A stretch of DNA of 64,000 bases, taken from assembly GCA_018287875.1 (NCBI GenBank), contig JAGVVL010000009.1, forward strand, positions 248,001 to 312,000. Reading direction: 5' to 3'. Positions 52,094-63,865 of the stretch are shown here, one piece after another. The DNA is from Nigrospora sphaerica (taxonomy: Eukaryota > Ascomycota > Sordariomycetes > Amphisphaeriales > Apiosporaceae). The first letter of the stretch is position 1. Each line of letters begins with the position of its first letter. Under the pieces are notes generated by a model. The model was not told the DNA's origin and did no database searches. It saw nothing but the letters and a program-made list of their open reading frames with translations. A program made the translations under genes and the position numbers.

Positions 52094-55000
52094 CTAGCTA
52101 ATGAGCTGATTTTCCAGCTGGAACATGCCCAGCCTGCCCGAACGGAGTAACCATCTCGCTATAATCCCTGCTTTCCCTGGGGTGTCGAGCATCCTGTCCG
52201 TGTCTATCGGTTCTCCTAGAGCTTGGACGAGATGCTCTCGTCTTTCTCTCTCCCTTGGGCAGAAAACGAGGATATGCCGGACCGTCTCCCTGCCTTGACC
52301 GCAGTCGCACCACGGACTGTCGAAGCCTGGAACCCTACGCTTAAAGAGGAAGTCTCGCAGCCCAATCTTGCCAGTCCTTGCCTGGACGAGGATCGAGCTC
52401 TCGGCCTTATGGAGCCCCTTATGAAGCTTAAGGACACGCTTGTCCGGCGGCTTTTTAGTTGTCGCTGGAGCTCGCAATGTCTGGTTTTGCCACGATGTCT
52501 GGGTTTTCTGCCATCTCTGGAGCCAGTCTCTCTCCTCGGCCTTGCTTGCCGAGTCTCCCGCTAGCCATTCGTCTAGCCACTTCTTGCGGTCGGGGACTTC
52601 CGGATCTTTTGGTCTGCGCCGTCGAGTCGGCCTTATTAGGATCCATCTGGCTGCCTTGTCGCATCTTGCTTGGATAAGTGACGCGATGCGCGGCTGTTGG
52701 AGCCTCCCTTCCGATGCCGCCACTCTTTTGTTAAGCCATGCGTCTAGGGGTGATACATGGGCCTCTGTTTCTAGTGTCGCCGCTGCTGTTGCCTTGAAGG
52801 CCCCTGTGACCTTATGGAGGCAATCGGTTTGGATATCGATGAGTATTTTGGCCCTATTCTTCGAGATACGATGGTGCCATTCGGAGGCTCCATAGCCTAT
52901 AGCAGACCGCACAACCACTGTGTAGACTTGGCGGGCTCGCTGAAGAGACGCACCCCACGTCGAGCCGGCTATGCGGTCTAAGGCATAGACCTGCGTGGCC
53001 ATCTTCTTAGAGATCGACTGGATATGGGTGTCCCAGCGTAACCGTCGATCTATCTGGACGCCGAGTACGCGACACGAGTCCTCTGGTTGAATTTCGTGGC
53101 CTTCTAGGACGATCCTAGTGTCTGGGCCCTTTCTCTTTCGGGTGAAGTGGACTAGATGATATTTCTTGACTGCGAAGGTCATACCGTGGCTGATGGCCCA
53201 GTCTTTACAGACCTTGTGGGCGGCTTCCAGCCGCTCGCAAGTCTGTTCTGGGTCTAGGCCGAAGCCGAAGAGGTTCGTGTCGTCTGCGAAGGCTATGGCA
53301 GCTATTCCTGGGACGGCGTGGAGAGCTTTATAAAGGCCAGCTGTATGGAGGCAGAAGAGAATAGGCGACAGGGGTGAGCCTTGCGGAACACCAGCTGGGA
53401 TCGGGATCGCGTCCGACTCCTGGCCCTCGAAAAACAGCGTTGTTGATCGGTCAGATAAGAAGCTTCGAATCCAGTTGATAGTCCATATAGGGACCCTTAA
53501 CGTTCGTAGATTAGCGAGGAGCCTTCCATGGTCAACCGAGTCGAAAGCCCCCGAGATATCTAGCGATAGGAGGGTCGCAGCGCCTCCACATTTCCAGGTC
53601 GTGCGGACCAGGTCCGTTAGCAGCCGCAGGGCCGTTTCCGTGGAGCGTCCTTTCCGGTTGCCCATCTGTTCGTCTGGGAGCAGCCCGTTCTCTTCGGCAA
53701 AGCTGGCTAGCCGTTGCGCTAGCAGGCTCTCGATTACCTTTCCCATAGTGTTAAGCAGCGCAATAGGTCTCCATTCGCCAGCTTGGTGGTACTCGTTTAG
53801 CTGTTTTCCTGGTTTTCGGAGGATAACTGTCACTGCTTTCCGGAACGCTCTTAGATAGTATCCTATGCGCCAGCACGCTTCCGCTAGGGAGGCCAAGGCC
53901 TGGAAGAGGGGCTTTCCTAAGCGTTTGAGGAATCCGTTTGGAAGCTAGTCTAGTCTAGGTGCCTTCCACTGGCCTGCCTTAGTTAGGACGTCTTGGACTT
54001 GCTCCGCTATCGCCTTGCAGTCGATGTCGAGAGGCGGTGCGAGCCGATTTGCTATTCGAAATCCGGTAGGCGTAGCCTTAGGGGGAGGATATAACCTCTC
54101 TCGAAAGGCCTCTGTTTTTTTTATGGCTCGTTGCTTCGCCTCGCTGTGTGTGAAGCGTGGGGACGGCTGGAGGTAGCGGCGGTGCGGCCCCTTCGGTTTT
54201 GTCCCATCTCGCGATGTTCTAGACGCTAGATGGCTGACTAGAAGCCTCATGCAGCATGTTTCTCTAAGCTGTTGTTTTTGCCTTGCGGATTGCTTTCTTC
54301 TTCGAGAGTGATACTTGCCGGAGGGCTCGCCAGGCCGAATCCGTCCTGTCTGAGAGCCATGTTCTTTGGGCCCTTCTTTCTTCCTCTATGACTTCTTTTA
54401 TGTATCGATTCCACTAGGCCTTGTCTCTCCCCTTAAAGTGGCGGAGGGGGGCAATTAGGTCGGCTATCCGGGTGAGATCTTTCGTTAAAGTTTCGGCGTA
54501 TCTGTCGATCTCCTCTGGTGTCACGAGTAGCCTTGACTGTGGTAGATGTGCCGCCTCTGCCTTCGCTTAGTTATAGTCGGCTGTTTTCCAGCTGCGCCGT
54601 AGTCTATCCTGAAGGTCGTTTCGAGGTCCGGCTACGCGTATCACCTGAGGGAGGTGATCGGACCCAGAGTATGGGGCTTACCCGTCGTATGCAGCTTGGA
54701 GATCGTCTGTGATCCAGGCTAGGTCTATTGTAGAGTCTGCGCTTCCTTTTCGGGTCCATTTTGGCGTTCTGGGAGGTGTAATTAGCTGGAGGTTCCAGAA
54801 TTCTGCTAGCTGGAGTAGCTTGTCGGCTGCCTTATGAGGTCGGACGTTATATCCGCCCTAAACTAGATGGTGGATGTTGAAGTCGCCTACCAGGATTGTT
54901 CGTTTCGGCTGGGGTTCGGCTTAGAGGGCTTCGATAACTGGCATGTCTAGTCTGCTAATAGATCCTAGTGGGGGAGAGTAAACGCAGATGATAGTTATAG

Positions 55001-55290
55001 GGCCGTCCGACAGTTAAATCGTGATACGGCAAGTATATGGCTGCGCCTCGTATGTCCACTGGGCTGGTGGATATCTTTTATTTATGTAGATGCAAGCTCT
55101 GCCCCCCTCGGTAGAGTAGAGCAGGTAGTATGGAGATGATCTTGGACAGTAGGTGGTCGGTGCGTGAGGGTTCTGCCACGGGTTTTTGTATAGCGAGTAT
55201 GTCGTATTCCTCGTTAATGGCGTCTACCACTGGCGCCTGCGTTGGTTTTCGTATATGCGTGTTCCAATGTAGGATTCGAAGCGCTATCAT
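52094..55290 (-). pseudogene. LINE ORF2: endonuclease and reverse transcriptase, 5' half full of stops
   Basis: The 3' part (52094-53896) is open for 600 codons: EWRPIALLNTMGKVIESLLA, LLSLDISGAFDSVDHGRLLA, VPQGSPLSPILFCL, IAFADDTNLFG and a C-terminal block with CDCGQGRETVRHILVFC. Upstream are FRERLYPPPK (54.1 kb), an isolated stop before LPNGFLK, then an endonuclease region (RILHWNTHIRKPTQAP, VGDFN, GSDHLPQ) broken by several TAA/TAG codons, each at a place where CAA/CAG would restore the frame (for example between YN and AKAE, KA and WNRY, TA and RNM). Confidence 0.85.
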
Positions 55291-55309
55291 GGACGGGCGT
55301 GGATGCTAT

Positions 55310-56645
55310 CCTATGTCGGCTCCGGCCTTTCGATGTCCATATCGTCTGCTGCTTCGTGGGTTCTGCTGCGGGCTCTGCCCGTGCTTCTGGTGCGGCAACT
55401 AGTTGCTCGACGCTTTCGCGGCTGTACTGTTTGCCAGTCTTCGGTTGTTGGCTTCGGAGGCTCCTGCATTAGCAGTGCGAATCCCTTTAGTCTTATGATG
55501 TAGGCTGCCTTAGCAATCTGGACCTGTTCCTGGCGGACTGGGTACTCCTTAGACCATGCTGTGTGTGGTCCTCGGCATGCTAGGTAGCAGTATCCTTCCC
55601 GGTTGCTCGATACTGGGCAGCTCTTGTCGTCGTGCTTAGTTGAGGAGCATAGGTCGCATCTCGGTGCGTATCGGCAGACACGGCTAATGTGTCCATATTG
55701 GAAGCAGCGGTAGCACTGCTTAAGCTGCGCTCCTTCGGCGAAAGGCTCGCATGGGTAGTAACCGTACTGCTAGATAAGGCCGTCTCGGCATAGCTACTCT
55801 ACTTACTAGACTATGGCCACAGCAATATATAAGGCCGTGACCTTCTTAGGGGTAGTCTTAGCGCTACGAGGAAGCTTCGCCTTAAGCACTTCGATAGGGC
55901 CTCTAGGCTGGTTTCGGAGTTAGGTCGTGAGCTGCGCTTAGTTTGCCTCTACAGCTTTTTTGTTAATGCCATGAGCCACTACTAGGATCTTTCTCTTCTG
56001 GATTGAGGCGTTCTCGCCGAAGGCCTCGGCGGTCCAGGTCCGGTCCGTTTCCAGTATGCGTTTCTCCTCCGTTGTCTTGCAGGTGATAGCGTAATCTCCG
56101 CTAGGAAGCTTCCGTGCAGCTACTGCTGCTTCTCTACCTATTGCTGCGTTAATTTTCTGCACGATCTCTTCGTAGGTGCGTCCTTCAGTTCCCGCGGCCT
56201 TGACTGTGACCTCCCGTTCGTGTTGAGGAGGCAGTGTCTTAGCTACCTGGGGGGCCCTGGGCGCCGGAGCGGCGGTAAGGACAGTAGCGGCTGCAGCGTA
56301 TGTCTTAGGAGCTTTAATATCCTTATGGATAGCTTGTAGCGCGTTCTCGATGGCGCTGATGCGCTCTTCAATGTTAGACTGGCCGTCGGGTTCCTTGGCT
56401 GCCTCCTCCAGGACTGGGATGGCGGCCTGTACGGCTGCGACCAAGGTCGCAACCTCGGAATCGCCAGCTAGGAAGTGTCTGAGGCTGTTGACGGTGCTGC
56501 GAATGGTTTCTGGGCTGCGTCCCGGTGTCGCATTGCTGCTTGGCGATGGCGTTCGTGAGTCCGGAGGCGTCGGCTCGGGCGGTGGGGCGGGCCGTTGGCG
56601 GCTCCCACCACCCGCGCTTTGCCCCGAGGGTGGTGAATCGACCAT
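55310..56645 (-). pseudogene. LINE ORF1 (Gag-like), interrupted by stops
   Basis: Starts MVDSPPSGQSAGGG. A Pro/Ser-rich N-terminus and a helical segment (IEERISAIENALQAIHKDIK) are followed by a Tad-type RNA-binding domain (AAIGREAAVAARKLPSGDYA; IQKRKILVVAHGINKKAVEA). Beyond 55938 the frame continues with multiple stops through zinc knuckles CYRCFQYGHISRVC, CDLCSSTKHDDKSC and CYLACRGPHTAWSKE. The stops cluster as TAG/TAA where CAG/CAA fits (four within about 15 codons). It differs from the ORF1 type at 2846 and 46935. Confidence 0.8.
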
Positions 56646-56769
56646 TTCTAGGCTAAATGTAGCCCTAGGAACAGTTTCCGGGCTATCCGGTGGCTTATAC
56701 AGTCGTGGTTGTGGTATTATCGCCGTGTGGGGTCAGTTTCGAAAGGCTTTTTCTCCCTAATATTACGGA

Positions 56770-58377
56770 TTATCTAATGAGCGCCTGCTGCAGCCTCTCG
56801 GCCCGCTTCTGAATATCCTCCTCTCTGGCGCGGATGTCGGCCCACGTGGCTGTCCAGAGCCCCAGCGACGAGGCCGGGCCCCCCACATAGCCCATGCCGG
56901 GGGCCGGGCCGCCGCAACCGTCGGCGGGCCGCCGCAGGGACAGGGCGTCGCGCAGGAGGGTGAAGAGGTAGTGGACGGCGTGGGCGGCGAGGGAGCGCTC
57001 GAGGCGCGAGGACAGCGAGGGCGCACCCCGCCCGCCGCGGTGGTCGACGTGCTGGGCCCAGAGCCCGTCGAGCACACACTCGAGGGCGCTCAGGAGCCCC
57101 GCGTAGCAGGCCAGAAGCAGGAAGACGAGACCGGCGTCGGCGGGCGCGGGCGCGTAAGGTGAGAGCGACGCCTGGCGCGGGGCCCGGACGCCGCTGCTGT
57201 GGTGGCGTACCGGCTCGCGGGCCGGCGAGCCGACCCAGGGCATGAGGGGGGTGTGGCCTCCTCTTCGCACGTCTGTTGAGATCTCGGAGTCCGAGGGCGC
57301 GGCCGTCATCGTCGTCGTCGTCGTTGTCGTCGTAGTGGAGGCGTCCGGGTGCTGCGGCTGGGGCACGAGCTGCCTGGCCGCGTCGATCAGCTCGCCCGCG
57401 AGGCCCGAGATGTCCTTGAGAGCCACGTCACCCACCGAGGCGCCGTGCTCGGCGAGGTCCGAGGCCGCCGTGCTGATGCGCAGGCTGAGCTCGCAGAGCC
57501 GCTCGTGGATGCTTTGGGGGTTTGTGGGCGATGCTGTCGCTGAGGAGGCGGGCGTGGGGAGCTTCTGCGCCTCGGGAAGGGCCGAGGTGGAGGCGGCGGA
57601 ATAGGGGTAGACGGCTAGACCATCCAGCCCCACCCTCGGCTCCGAGGCGCGGCTCCCGTGGTCCGCTGAGCGCATCGTAGCCGTCTCGAGGTCCGACTCG
57701 AGCCCGTCACCGCCGTCGCCCACGGTCGAGTCCGACGTGGCGAGCGACGGCTCCTGTGAGTAGGCGTCGCCGTCGTGCGGCGGTGCCGAGGCCTCGAAGC
57801 TGAAGGTGGACGAGGAGGGCGCCTTGAACTCGTAGGGCAGCAGGCCCAGCGCCTCCCAGCTCTCTATTTCGCCCGTACTGAAAGGGAACGGCGGCAGGTC
57901 GGCCGCCAGGTACTGCGACGGCGACGGTAGCCCCGTGTACATGTGCACATCGACGCTCTCGTCGCCGCCGCCGCCTCTATGGCTCACTGTCGCGCTCCCC
58001 TCCAAACCCGCCGGGGGCGCTGGGGACAGCAGCGCGGCGCCTGGCTCCGCCGGGGCCGTGGGGATGGAGTTGTGCTTCGCGGGGCAGCGCTGATCGGGGT
58101 CCTGCGGGAGTCCATCGTGGTAGGGCGTCGAGTTGGACGAGGCTGGTGGGAAACCCTCGTCGTTCTTTCGCTTGGTGTTTTTGGCGGGTCTTCCCACCTT
58201 GCCTCGGAGACCGAGGACACAGGGGGTTCGCGCCTTGAGGCAGCGCGAGCACGAATTGTCCGGGTCGAGAGAACCGGTTTCGCCCTGGTCCACCCGGTTG
58301 CATCGAAGCTTGTAGGCGTGGCACCGATCGCACGCATACCGCCGAGGATGCTCTTTGTCCGTGGCGTAGTCGGCCAT
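56770..58377 (-). CDS. Zn2Cys6 transcription factor
   Basis: 535 residues from the ATG at 58377 (MADYATDKEHPRRYACDRC), preferred over the longer frame because the cluster sits just after it. The zinc cluster is C-x2-C-x6-C-x16-C-x2-C-x6-C at about residues 17-53. A Lys/Arg patch (GRPAKNTKRKNDEG) after it may be a nuclear signal. The middle is Ser/Pro/Asp-rich. The C-terminus has helices (RISTAASDLAEHGASVGDVA; FLLLACYAGLLSALECVLDG) as in AflR-type pathway regulators; no Fungal_trans MHR domain is obvious. A Thr run is encoded near 57310. It ends next to the 5' end of LINE copy 3, so its 3' UTR may be LINE-derived. Single exon, intact, very GC-rich. Target genes unknown. Confidence 0.85.
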   Translation of the reverse strand: MADYATDKEHPRRYACDRCHAYKLRCNRVDQGETGSLDPDNSCSRCLKARTPCVLGLRGKVGRPAKNTKRKNDEGFPPASSNSTPYHDGLPQDPDQRCPAKHNSIPTAPAEPGAALLSPAPPAGLEGSATVSHRGGGGDESVDVHMYTGLPSPSQYLAADLPPFPFSTGEIESWEALGLLPYEFKAPSSSTFSFEASAPPHDGDAYSQEPSLATSDSTVGDGGDGLESDLETATMRSADHGSRASEPRVGLDGLAVYPYSAASTSALPEAQKLPTPASSATASPTNPQSIHERLCELSLRISTAASDLAEHGASVGDVALKDISGLAGELIDAARQLVPQPQHPDASTTTTTTTTTMTAAPSDSEISTDVRRGGHTPLMPWVGSPAREPVRHHSSGVRAPRQASLSPYAPAPADAGLVFLLLACYAGLLSALECVLDGLWAQHVDHRGGRGAPSLSSRLERSLAAHAVHYLFTLLRDALSLRRPADGCGGPAPGMGYVGGPASSLGLWTATWADIRAREEDIQKRAERLQQALIR

Positions 58378-58955
58378 TTCTTTTGGGGGGGAGGAGGGGT
58401 GGTATAGGAAGGGGGGGCCTGGATTATATTTTGTGCGGTGTGGCGACGTGACGTTTCTCTCTCTGTCTCCTTCTCCGCCCCCCCTCTCTCTCTCTTTTTC
58501 TCTGATCACAGGGAACTCAGGCCAAACTTTCTCATGCCAAGCGAAGCCGTCGATTGATATGTTGTGATCCTTTTCTATCATGCCGCCCTCACCGGCCAGC
58601 TACGATACGACAAGGAATAAAAGTCGCGGAACCTGCCAAAATGGGCAACTACACGTCGAGCCTGGGGGCGGTCCTGCTCAGAAGGGACAGCAGGGGACCC
58701 CTTGGCAGAATCTTAAAGTGTGGGTAGGAACGTGCGAGGCGGGGTTGTTGTTCGCTACTCGCTGCGAGACCCGAGGCAGACTGAAACTCAAATGTCAGCC
58801 CGCGATAGGGAAACGTGCAGGCGAGCGACGTTCCCGGGTGAGTAAGGGAAGGGGGCTCAGGACACCGCATACTCGCACGCGGTATGTGATGGCCATAGCT
58901 TCGGCCGAGTCATGAGGCTGAGGGTATATCGTCCTTCCGGAGTCCTGTTAATGTG
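58378..58955. other. Promoter of the Zn2Cys6 gene
   Basis: Contains a pyrimidine-rich tract (CT repeats at about 58460-58503) upstream of the gene. No supported gene: the plus frame 58580-58915 lacks features. Confidence 0.45.
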
Positions 58956-58957
58956 TA

Positions 58958-60817
58958 AGTTCGAGGACCCCCATTTGGCCCCCCCCCACATTTGGCCCCC
59001 CCAAAATATTCACCGCCATCCCAGCCACCCGAATTAATATCTTCTATTTCTTCGCCAATTTTACTTCGAATTAGCTATAATTCAATTTAGAAGTATAATA
59101 AATAAAGATGAAGCCATATAACGAACAAGATCTACAAGGTGCTCTCGATGCCGTCGCTAGTGGAGCTTCAATCCATCAATCCGCTCAAGAATATGGGATA
59201 CCAAGGTCGACACTTCGGAACCGAATTAAAGGGCATCAACGCAGGTCAGAAGCCTTCGCATACCAGCAGAGGCTTAGACCAGTCCAGGAAGAGCTACTTA
59301 CGACTTGGATCCTAACCCAAGCTGCCCTAGGGCTTCCGCCTTCACACGCCCAAGTTAAGGAGTTCGCCGAACGTATCCTCCGGGCTCAAGGCGACAGCGA
59401 GCCACTCGGAAAGAGGTGGCTACAGGCCTTCCTACGCAGGAACCCAGCTATACAGGTCCAGAAGAGCCGGTCTATCGACTCGCAGCGTGTTAATGGCGCC
59501 TCAGTCGAGGTAATTCGCTCATGGTTCCGATATCTTCAGCTACCGGAGATCCAGAAGGTGAAGCCGGCTAACCGCTACAACATGGATGAAGCAGGACTTC
59601 TAGAAGGTGCTGGATCGAACGGTCTAGTACTTGGAGGTTCAGAAAAACGCTCAGTCCGAAAGAAACAGCCTGGTTCTCGTGCTTGGACCTCCTTCGTTGA
59701 ATGCATCTCCGCTCAAGGCCATGCCCTTCCCCCCTTGGTCATTTTTAAGGGCAAGACAGTTCAACAGCAATGGTTTCCGCTCGATTTAAGCCATTTCGGA
59801 GGCTGGCAGTTCACTGCAACTGAAAACGGATGGATTACAGACCAAACAGCGCTCGAGTGGCTCGAGAAAGTCTTTATCCCGAATACCGCCCCCGAGGACC
59901 CTTCCGAGCACCGCCTACTCGTTATGGACGGCCATGGCAGCCACACAACCACTGATTTTATGTTCCAATGCTTCTCGCATAGGATATATCTTCTTTTCTT
60001 GCCTCCTCATACCTCTCACGTTCTTCAACCTCTCGATCTAGCCGTTTTCAGTTCTTTAAAATCGGCGTACCGGAAAGAGCTCGGATTTCTAACTCAATTA
60101 ACGGACTCAACGGTAGTTGGCAAGCGAAATTTCCTTACCTGCTATTAGAAGGCTCGTTTAGCCGGGCTTACTAGTCAGAATATCCGGAATGGGTGGAAAG
60201 CAGCCGGTCTTTGGCCAGTGAGTATGGCTAAACCGCTTCTAAGCCGGAATCTGGTTCAAAATACACACCAAACAACACCCGATACAACAAAATCAAAGCA
60301 ATCCTACTCGAACAGAGCCTTCTTAACACCCCCAAAGAGATCCCATACTTCTACAGTGGTTTGGTCGACTCCAAAGAAGACGTCAGACTTTAAGGATCAA
60401 GTACAACTTTCGAACCAGCTAGCGGAGCACTCAACCACACAACGGTTACTCTTCCGGAAGATCCAAAAGGCCTTTGATGAGAAGAATGTCCAATTAGCTA
60501 CTGCGCAAAGGCAAATTCAGGCTCTCGAAGCTAGGATTGAGACTATGAAACCAAGGAAGAGGAAGAAGGTAGATTTGAGCCCTAATTCGAAGTTCGCGAA
60601 CATCGAAGACATCTACCGAGCTCAATTGGCGGTCGGCGAGGCTGAAAGTGGTCTAGATCAAGAGAGCGATAGCGAAAGCCTAAGTGAGGCTGGTTCTTGT
60701 ATCCTGGTTGTTATGAATTAGGAATATGTAGTCGGTTGAAGTAGCAAGGTTGATTTTCGTACGATTAAGCTAAGGGGGGCCAAATGTGGGGGGGGGCCAA
60801 ATGGGGGTCCTCTAACT
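58958..60817 (+). mobile_element. pogo/Fot1-type DNA transposon, copy 2
   Basis: 1860 bp, TA duplications at 58956-58957 and 60818-60819, inverted ends AGTTCGAGGACCCCC / AGTTAGAGGACCCCC. Opposite orientation to copy 1 at 981-2843 and highly similar. Confidence 0.92.
59108..60721 (+). pseudogene. pogo/Fot1 DDE transposase with one nonsense codon
   Basis: The 537-codon frame is open except for TAG at 60146-60148, where copy 1 has CAG (Gln). The ATG start is present (copy 1 has lost it). HTH: SIHQSAQEYGIPRSTLRNRI. Catalytic Asp at residues 160 (NMDEAG), 274 (VMDGHGSH) and 310 (LQPLDLAVF), i.e. 35 residues between the last two. The stop lies after the catalytic core, so a truncated protein of 346 residues would keep all three Asp but lose the C-terminal basic coiled coil. 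The CAG-to-TAG change is CpA to TpA. Confidence 0.9.
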
Positions 60818-61053
60818 TAGTTAAATACAGGTAGAGGAGTGGAGGGTACCCCTTGTAGGCCCTCCTTTCGCTGATTAGCCAGGTCAGGTGACCTGCAGAC
60901 CCTGAAACTCTATTTCAGAGGTCGTCTCAGCGCGACATAAGAAGAGGCACGCAGCAGTGTTTCTGGCCTCCTTCCCTAGCTGCCCCGCCCCTTGTACCCG
61001 AATATCTTGCGCGACGACACCTCACCCGAACCTCCACGGTGCGCATCGCTACG

Positions 61054-62897
61054 ATGCTGAGCTTCACGCCGCTCCCGCTCCTCCTGCTCGCTCTGGTCCT
61101 GGTCAACTTCAGCCCCGCCGTTGCCCAAGGCGTGCCACCGGGGATCCAGGTGGGGGACCTCTTACATACGACGCCGAGCTGTGCCGTACGTTGTCTCCCG
61201 CTCTACTCCGCTCCGCCCGCCCTGGGCCGGATGCCTGGCTAATCCGGATACGTTGAAGCACAGCGCAACTGCATCGTGCGGGAGCTCATGTTAACTAAAT
61301 GCCCGCTCCTCAACGTCACGGCCCTAGCCGACTGTTTATGCCCGAATACGCCCATGTTGTCGGCTATCTCCACCTGCATACAGCAAGCTTGCAACCACGC
61401 GGATGCGGTAGGTAAGTGCCCCTATCCATTGGCATAGTCGCCCGGCCCACCGACAGCAGAGAGAATAACTCATGGGTGCTAGCATCTTTGGTGCCCTCGG
61501 GCACACTCTGCTCCCTGTACCCCCAGGAATCCCGTGCGAAGGATCTTCAAACGGCCTGTATCGCGTCCATACTTTTCGGCCTGCTCTTTACCGGCGTTCG
61601 GTGTCTCTATCGCTACTGCAAGATGCAGGGCTTAGGCGTCGAGGACTGGACCTGCGTCGTGGCCACGGTAGGTCAAAATGCGCCGTGTGGAAGGTAAACG
61701 ACGTCCTAACCCCGTCGCCCGCATTTAGGTTTTCCTTATGGCCATGGCCGCCAACGGCCTATACCTTTCTAAGATCGGGGCCGGCATTCACTATTGGACC
61801 GAGGACCCTAAGAACGAATACGCCCTTTGGAAGGTAGGTTACCGTCAACCTAATACGGAAGCGGCCGGAAAACCCTACTATAGCGCCCCCCCTGTGCTGA
61901 CAAACGTGGCTCCCGAATGGCATAGACATTTTGGACAGCGCAGCTCTTTTACTGCTGGACGCAATACTTCACAAAGCTTTCCATCCTACTCCTCTACATC
62001 CGCGTCTTCGGCATCAACCGCTGGATGCGGCGCACCTGCTATGGCTGCATCGCGGCGCTGAGTGCTCATAGCATCCCCATCTTCTTCATCATGTTTTTTC
62101 AGTGCCGGCCTCTGCAGGCCATATGGAACAAGTACATCGAAGGCCAATGTCTCGACGTCAGCGCCGTTGCCTACGCCGGTGGCGCCCTATCCATCGCTTG
62201 GGACGTGATCCTCATCGCGCTCCCCATTCCCGAAATCCTCAAACTCCAAGTGTCAACCCGCAAGCGCTTCACCATTATCTTTGCCTTCGCCCTCGCCTCC
62301 GCCGCTGGCGTGACGACCATCATTCGGCTTCGGTACGTGGTACTGTTCAACGTCACCCACGACCCCAGCTGTACGTGGAGCACCCCTTTCCCCCCCCCCC
62401 TCCCCGGGGGTTACCTTGCAAGTGAATAGAAGGCTTCCCAGATCAGGTGGCTGACGAAGACGGAAGGGGATAATATCGATATGGGCGTCTGGTCCATTGT
62501 TGAACAACTGTGTATCATTATCTGTAGCAGCTTGCCGGTTCTTCGACAATGGCTTACACATCTGATCCCTCACATTCACGTGGACTGGAATAGCACCAAA
62601 CACACCTTGTCACAGGAGAAGGGGCAGACGAGCTCACACCGCGGTGAAAATGCCATGCAAGTATTGCCTCCCATCGCGTCTCGGCCCGTTCCCCGATGGC
62701 AAACCTTTGGGAGTCTATTCAACACCGTCAATACCATGGGCACCGTACAGTTCGATCGGACAAAAAAGTACCCCAACTCAAGCTGCGAGGAGCTTACCGG
62801 CGACTTGGAATTGCAGAAGCAAGAAAGGATCGTTATTAAGCGCTCGTCCGAGGGGGTTAGTTTAGGAGAGGCGAATGAGCGTGGTGCAAGGGAGTGA
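61054..62897 (+). CDS. CFEM-domain Pth11-type GPCR, six exons
   Basis: Inferred exons 61054-61185, 61264-61407, 61527-61667, 61729-61833, 61926-62370 and 62467-62897; phases agree at every junction, giving 465 residues. Signal peptide (LPLLLLALVLVNFSPAVAQG), then an eight-Cys CFEM domain over exons 1-3 (ADCLCPNTPML,  STCIQQACNH), then a seven-span rhodopsin-like domain: ACIASILFGLLFTGVRCLYR, VFLMAMAANGLYLSKIG, FWTAQLFYCWTQYFTKLSIL, SIPIFFIMFFQCRPLQAIW, IAWDVILIALPIPEILKLQ, FTIIFAFALASAAGVTTIIR and WSIVEQLCIIICSSLPVLRQ. The C-terminal tail is cytoplasmic. Exon 6 uses an AAG acceptor, which restores the usual DPSWDN. Such receptors sense surfaces or host cues at the plasma membrane. No inactivating change found. 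Confidence 0.85.
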
Positions 62898-63424
62898 AGG
62901 TGTGTCAGAGGGGTAATGGAGTATAGGCAAGAAGGGGCACGTAGGTTACTGTCAGAACTGGTGGGTAGGGGTAGAGGTTGAATGGCATTAATCTCTGTCC
63001 TTCTATCCATCTGCTGGGCCTTTTCTCCCTTATTTGTAGCCCGCAGCTACCTGTCCGTTGCCTCGCTGGTTTTCCTGTAGAGGTCCCTGCTCTGAGATCC
63101 TCCACTTCTTATCCTTTGTCCTGAATCCGAGCCCTCCCCTGTTGTCCCTCTGACAAGGTGCCCCGTGTTGTTCAGCCTTCTGGTTCCGTTGCCGCCTTCC
63201 TCAGCTCTTTCGTGTACCCTCGAAATCACGGGATTATGTATAGAAACAGGTAGTTTTCTTAAAGCGATATAATCTTATCACGCACAATAGAGATCAACGT
63301 TACGGGTATAAAAGAGAGTATATAATGTGCATGGTCTCTAATAGAGAAGTGAAAGATACTATCTTAGTTAAAAACACGGAAAGGGGGTTATACACGGCAA
63401 GGTTGTGTATCAAACCAAAGATAC
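62898..63424. other. Intergenic, 3' flank of the receptor
   Basis: AT-rich from about 63220. No supported gene. Confidence 0.45.
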
Positions 63425-63437
63425 ACAGCGCTCCTTA

Positions 63438-63604
63438 TTTATTTATTTATGATTCTTACACCTAGCGACCTATCTAGGCCATGAGGACCCCCTGCGTGTC
63501 TAAGCCTAGGAAAACCGTTCCGGGCTGACGTCCGGCCGGATGAAAAACCTAGGTTCCGCTGCGTCGCACCGCTCTTATCTGCTCTCTGACCTGCTACACC
63601 GAGA
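63438..63604 (-). mobile_element. Dead-on-arrival LINE insertion with 13-bp target duplication
   Basis: 167 bp consisting only of the 3' UTR of the copy-3 LINE family plus an (ATAA)n-type tail. It is flanked by perfect ACAGCGCTCCTTA at 63425-63437 and 63605-63617. This is a classic target-primed insertion with extreme 5' truncation. Confidence 0.92.
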
Positions 63605-63789
63605 ACAGCGCTCCTTAATTTGCATGCAGTTAAGCTGATATAAAACGCCGCATCGCTAATAATAACTTCGGTTTACTGCTCGACGCGCCTTATGTCAGGT
63701 TTCAGTGTGCTTCTACGTGCCGACAAACATGCCTTAGTAATCACTAGTCACGTTCGAATAGCACCATAATTGGCAGTGATACAAGGTAG

Positions 63790-63865
63790 TGTTACAGCGC
63801 GTCTGGATCAACTGCCCGCTGCAGCATAAAGCAAAAGCTTCGGGAATGATCCACTTTGTCGCACC
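63790..63865 (-). repeat. Dispersed repeat family A, partial copy 4
   Basis: The reverse complement matches the right half of 9304-9444: ATCATTCCCGAAGCTTTTGC and CCAGACGCGCTGTAACA. The left half is missing. Confidence 0.65.

Noticed and set aside
57242..58407. Long plus-strand frames opposite the Zn2Cys6 gene
   Set aside because: Antisense shadows; the zinc cluster on the minus strand is decisive.
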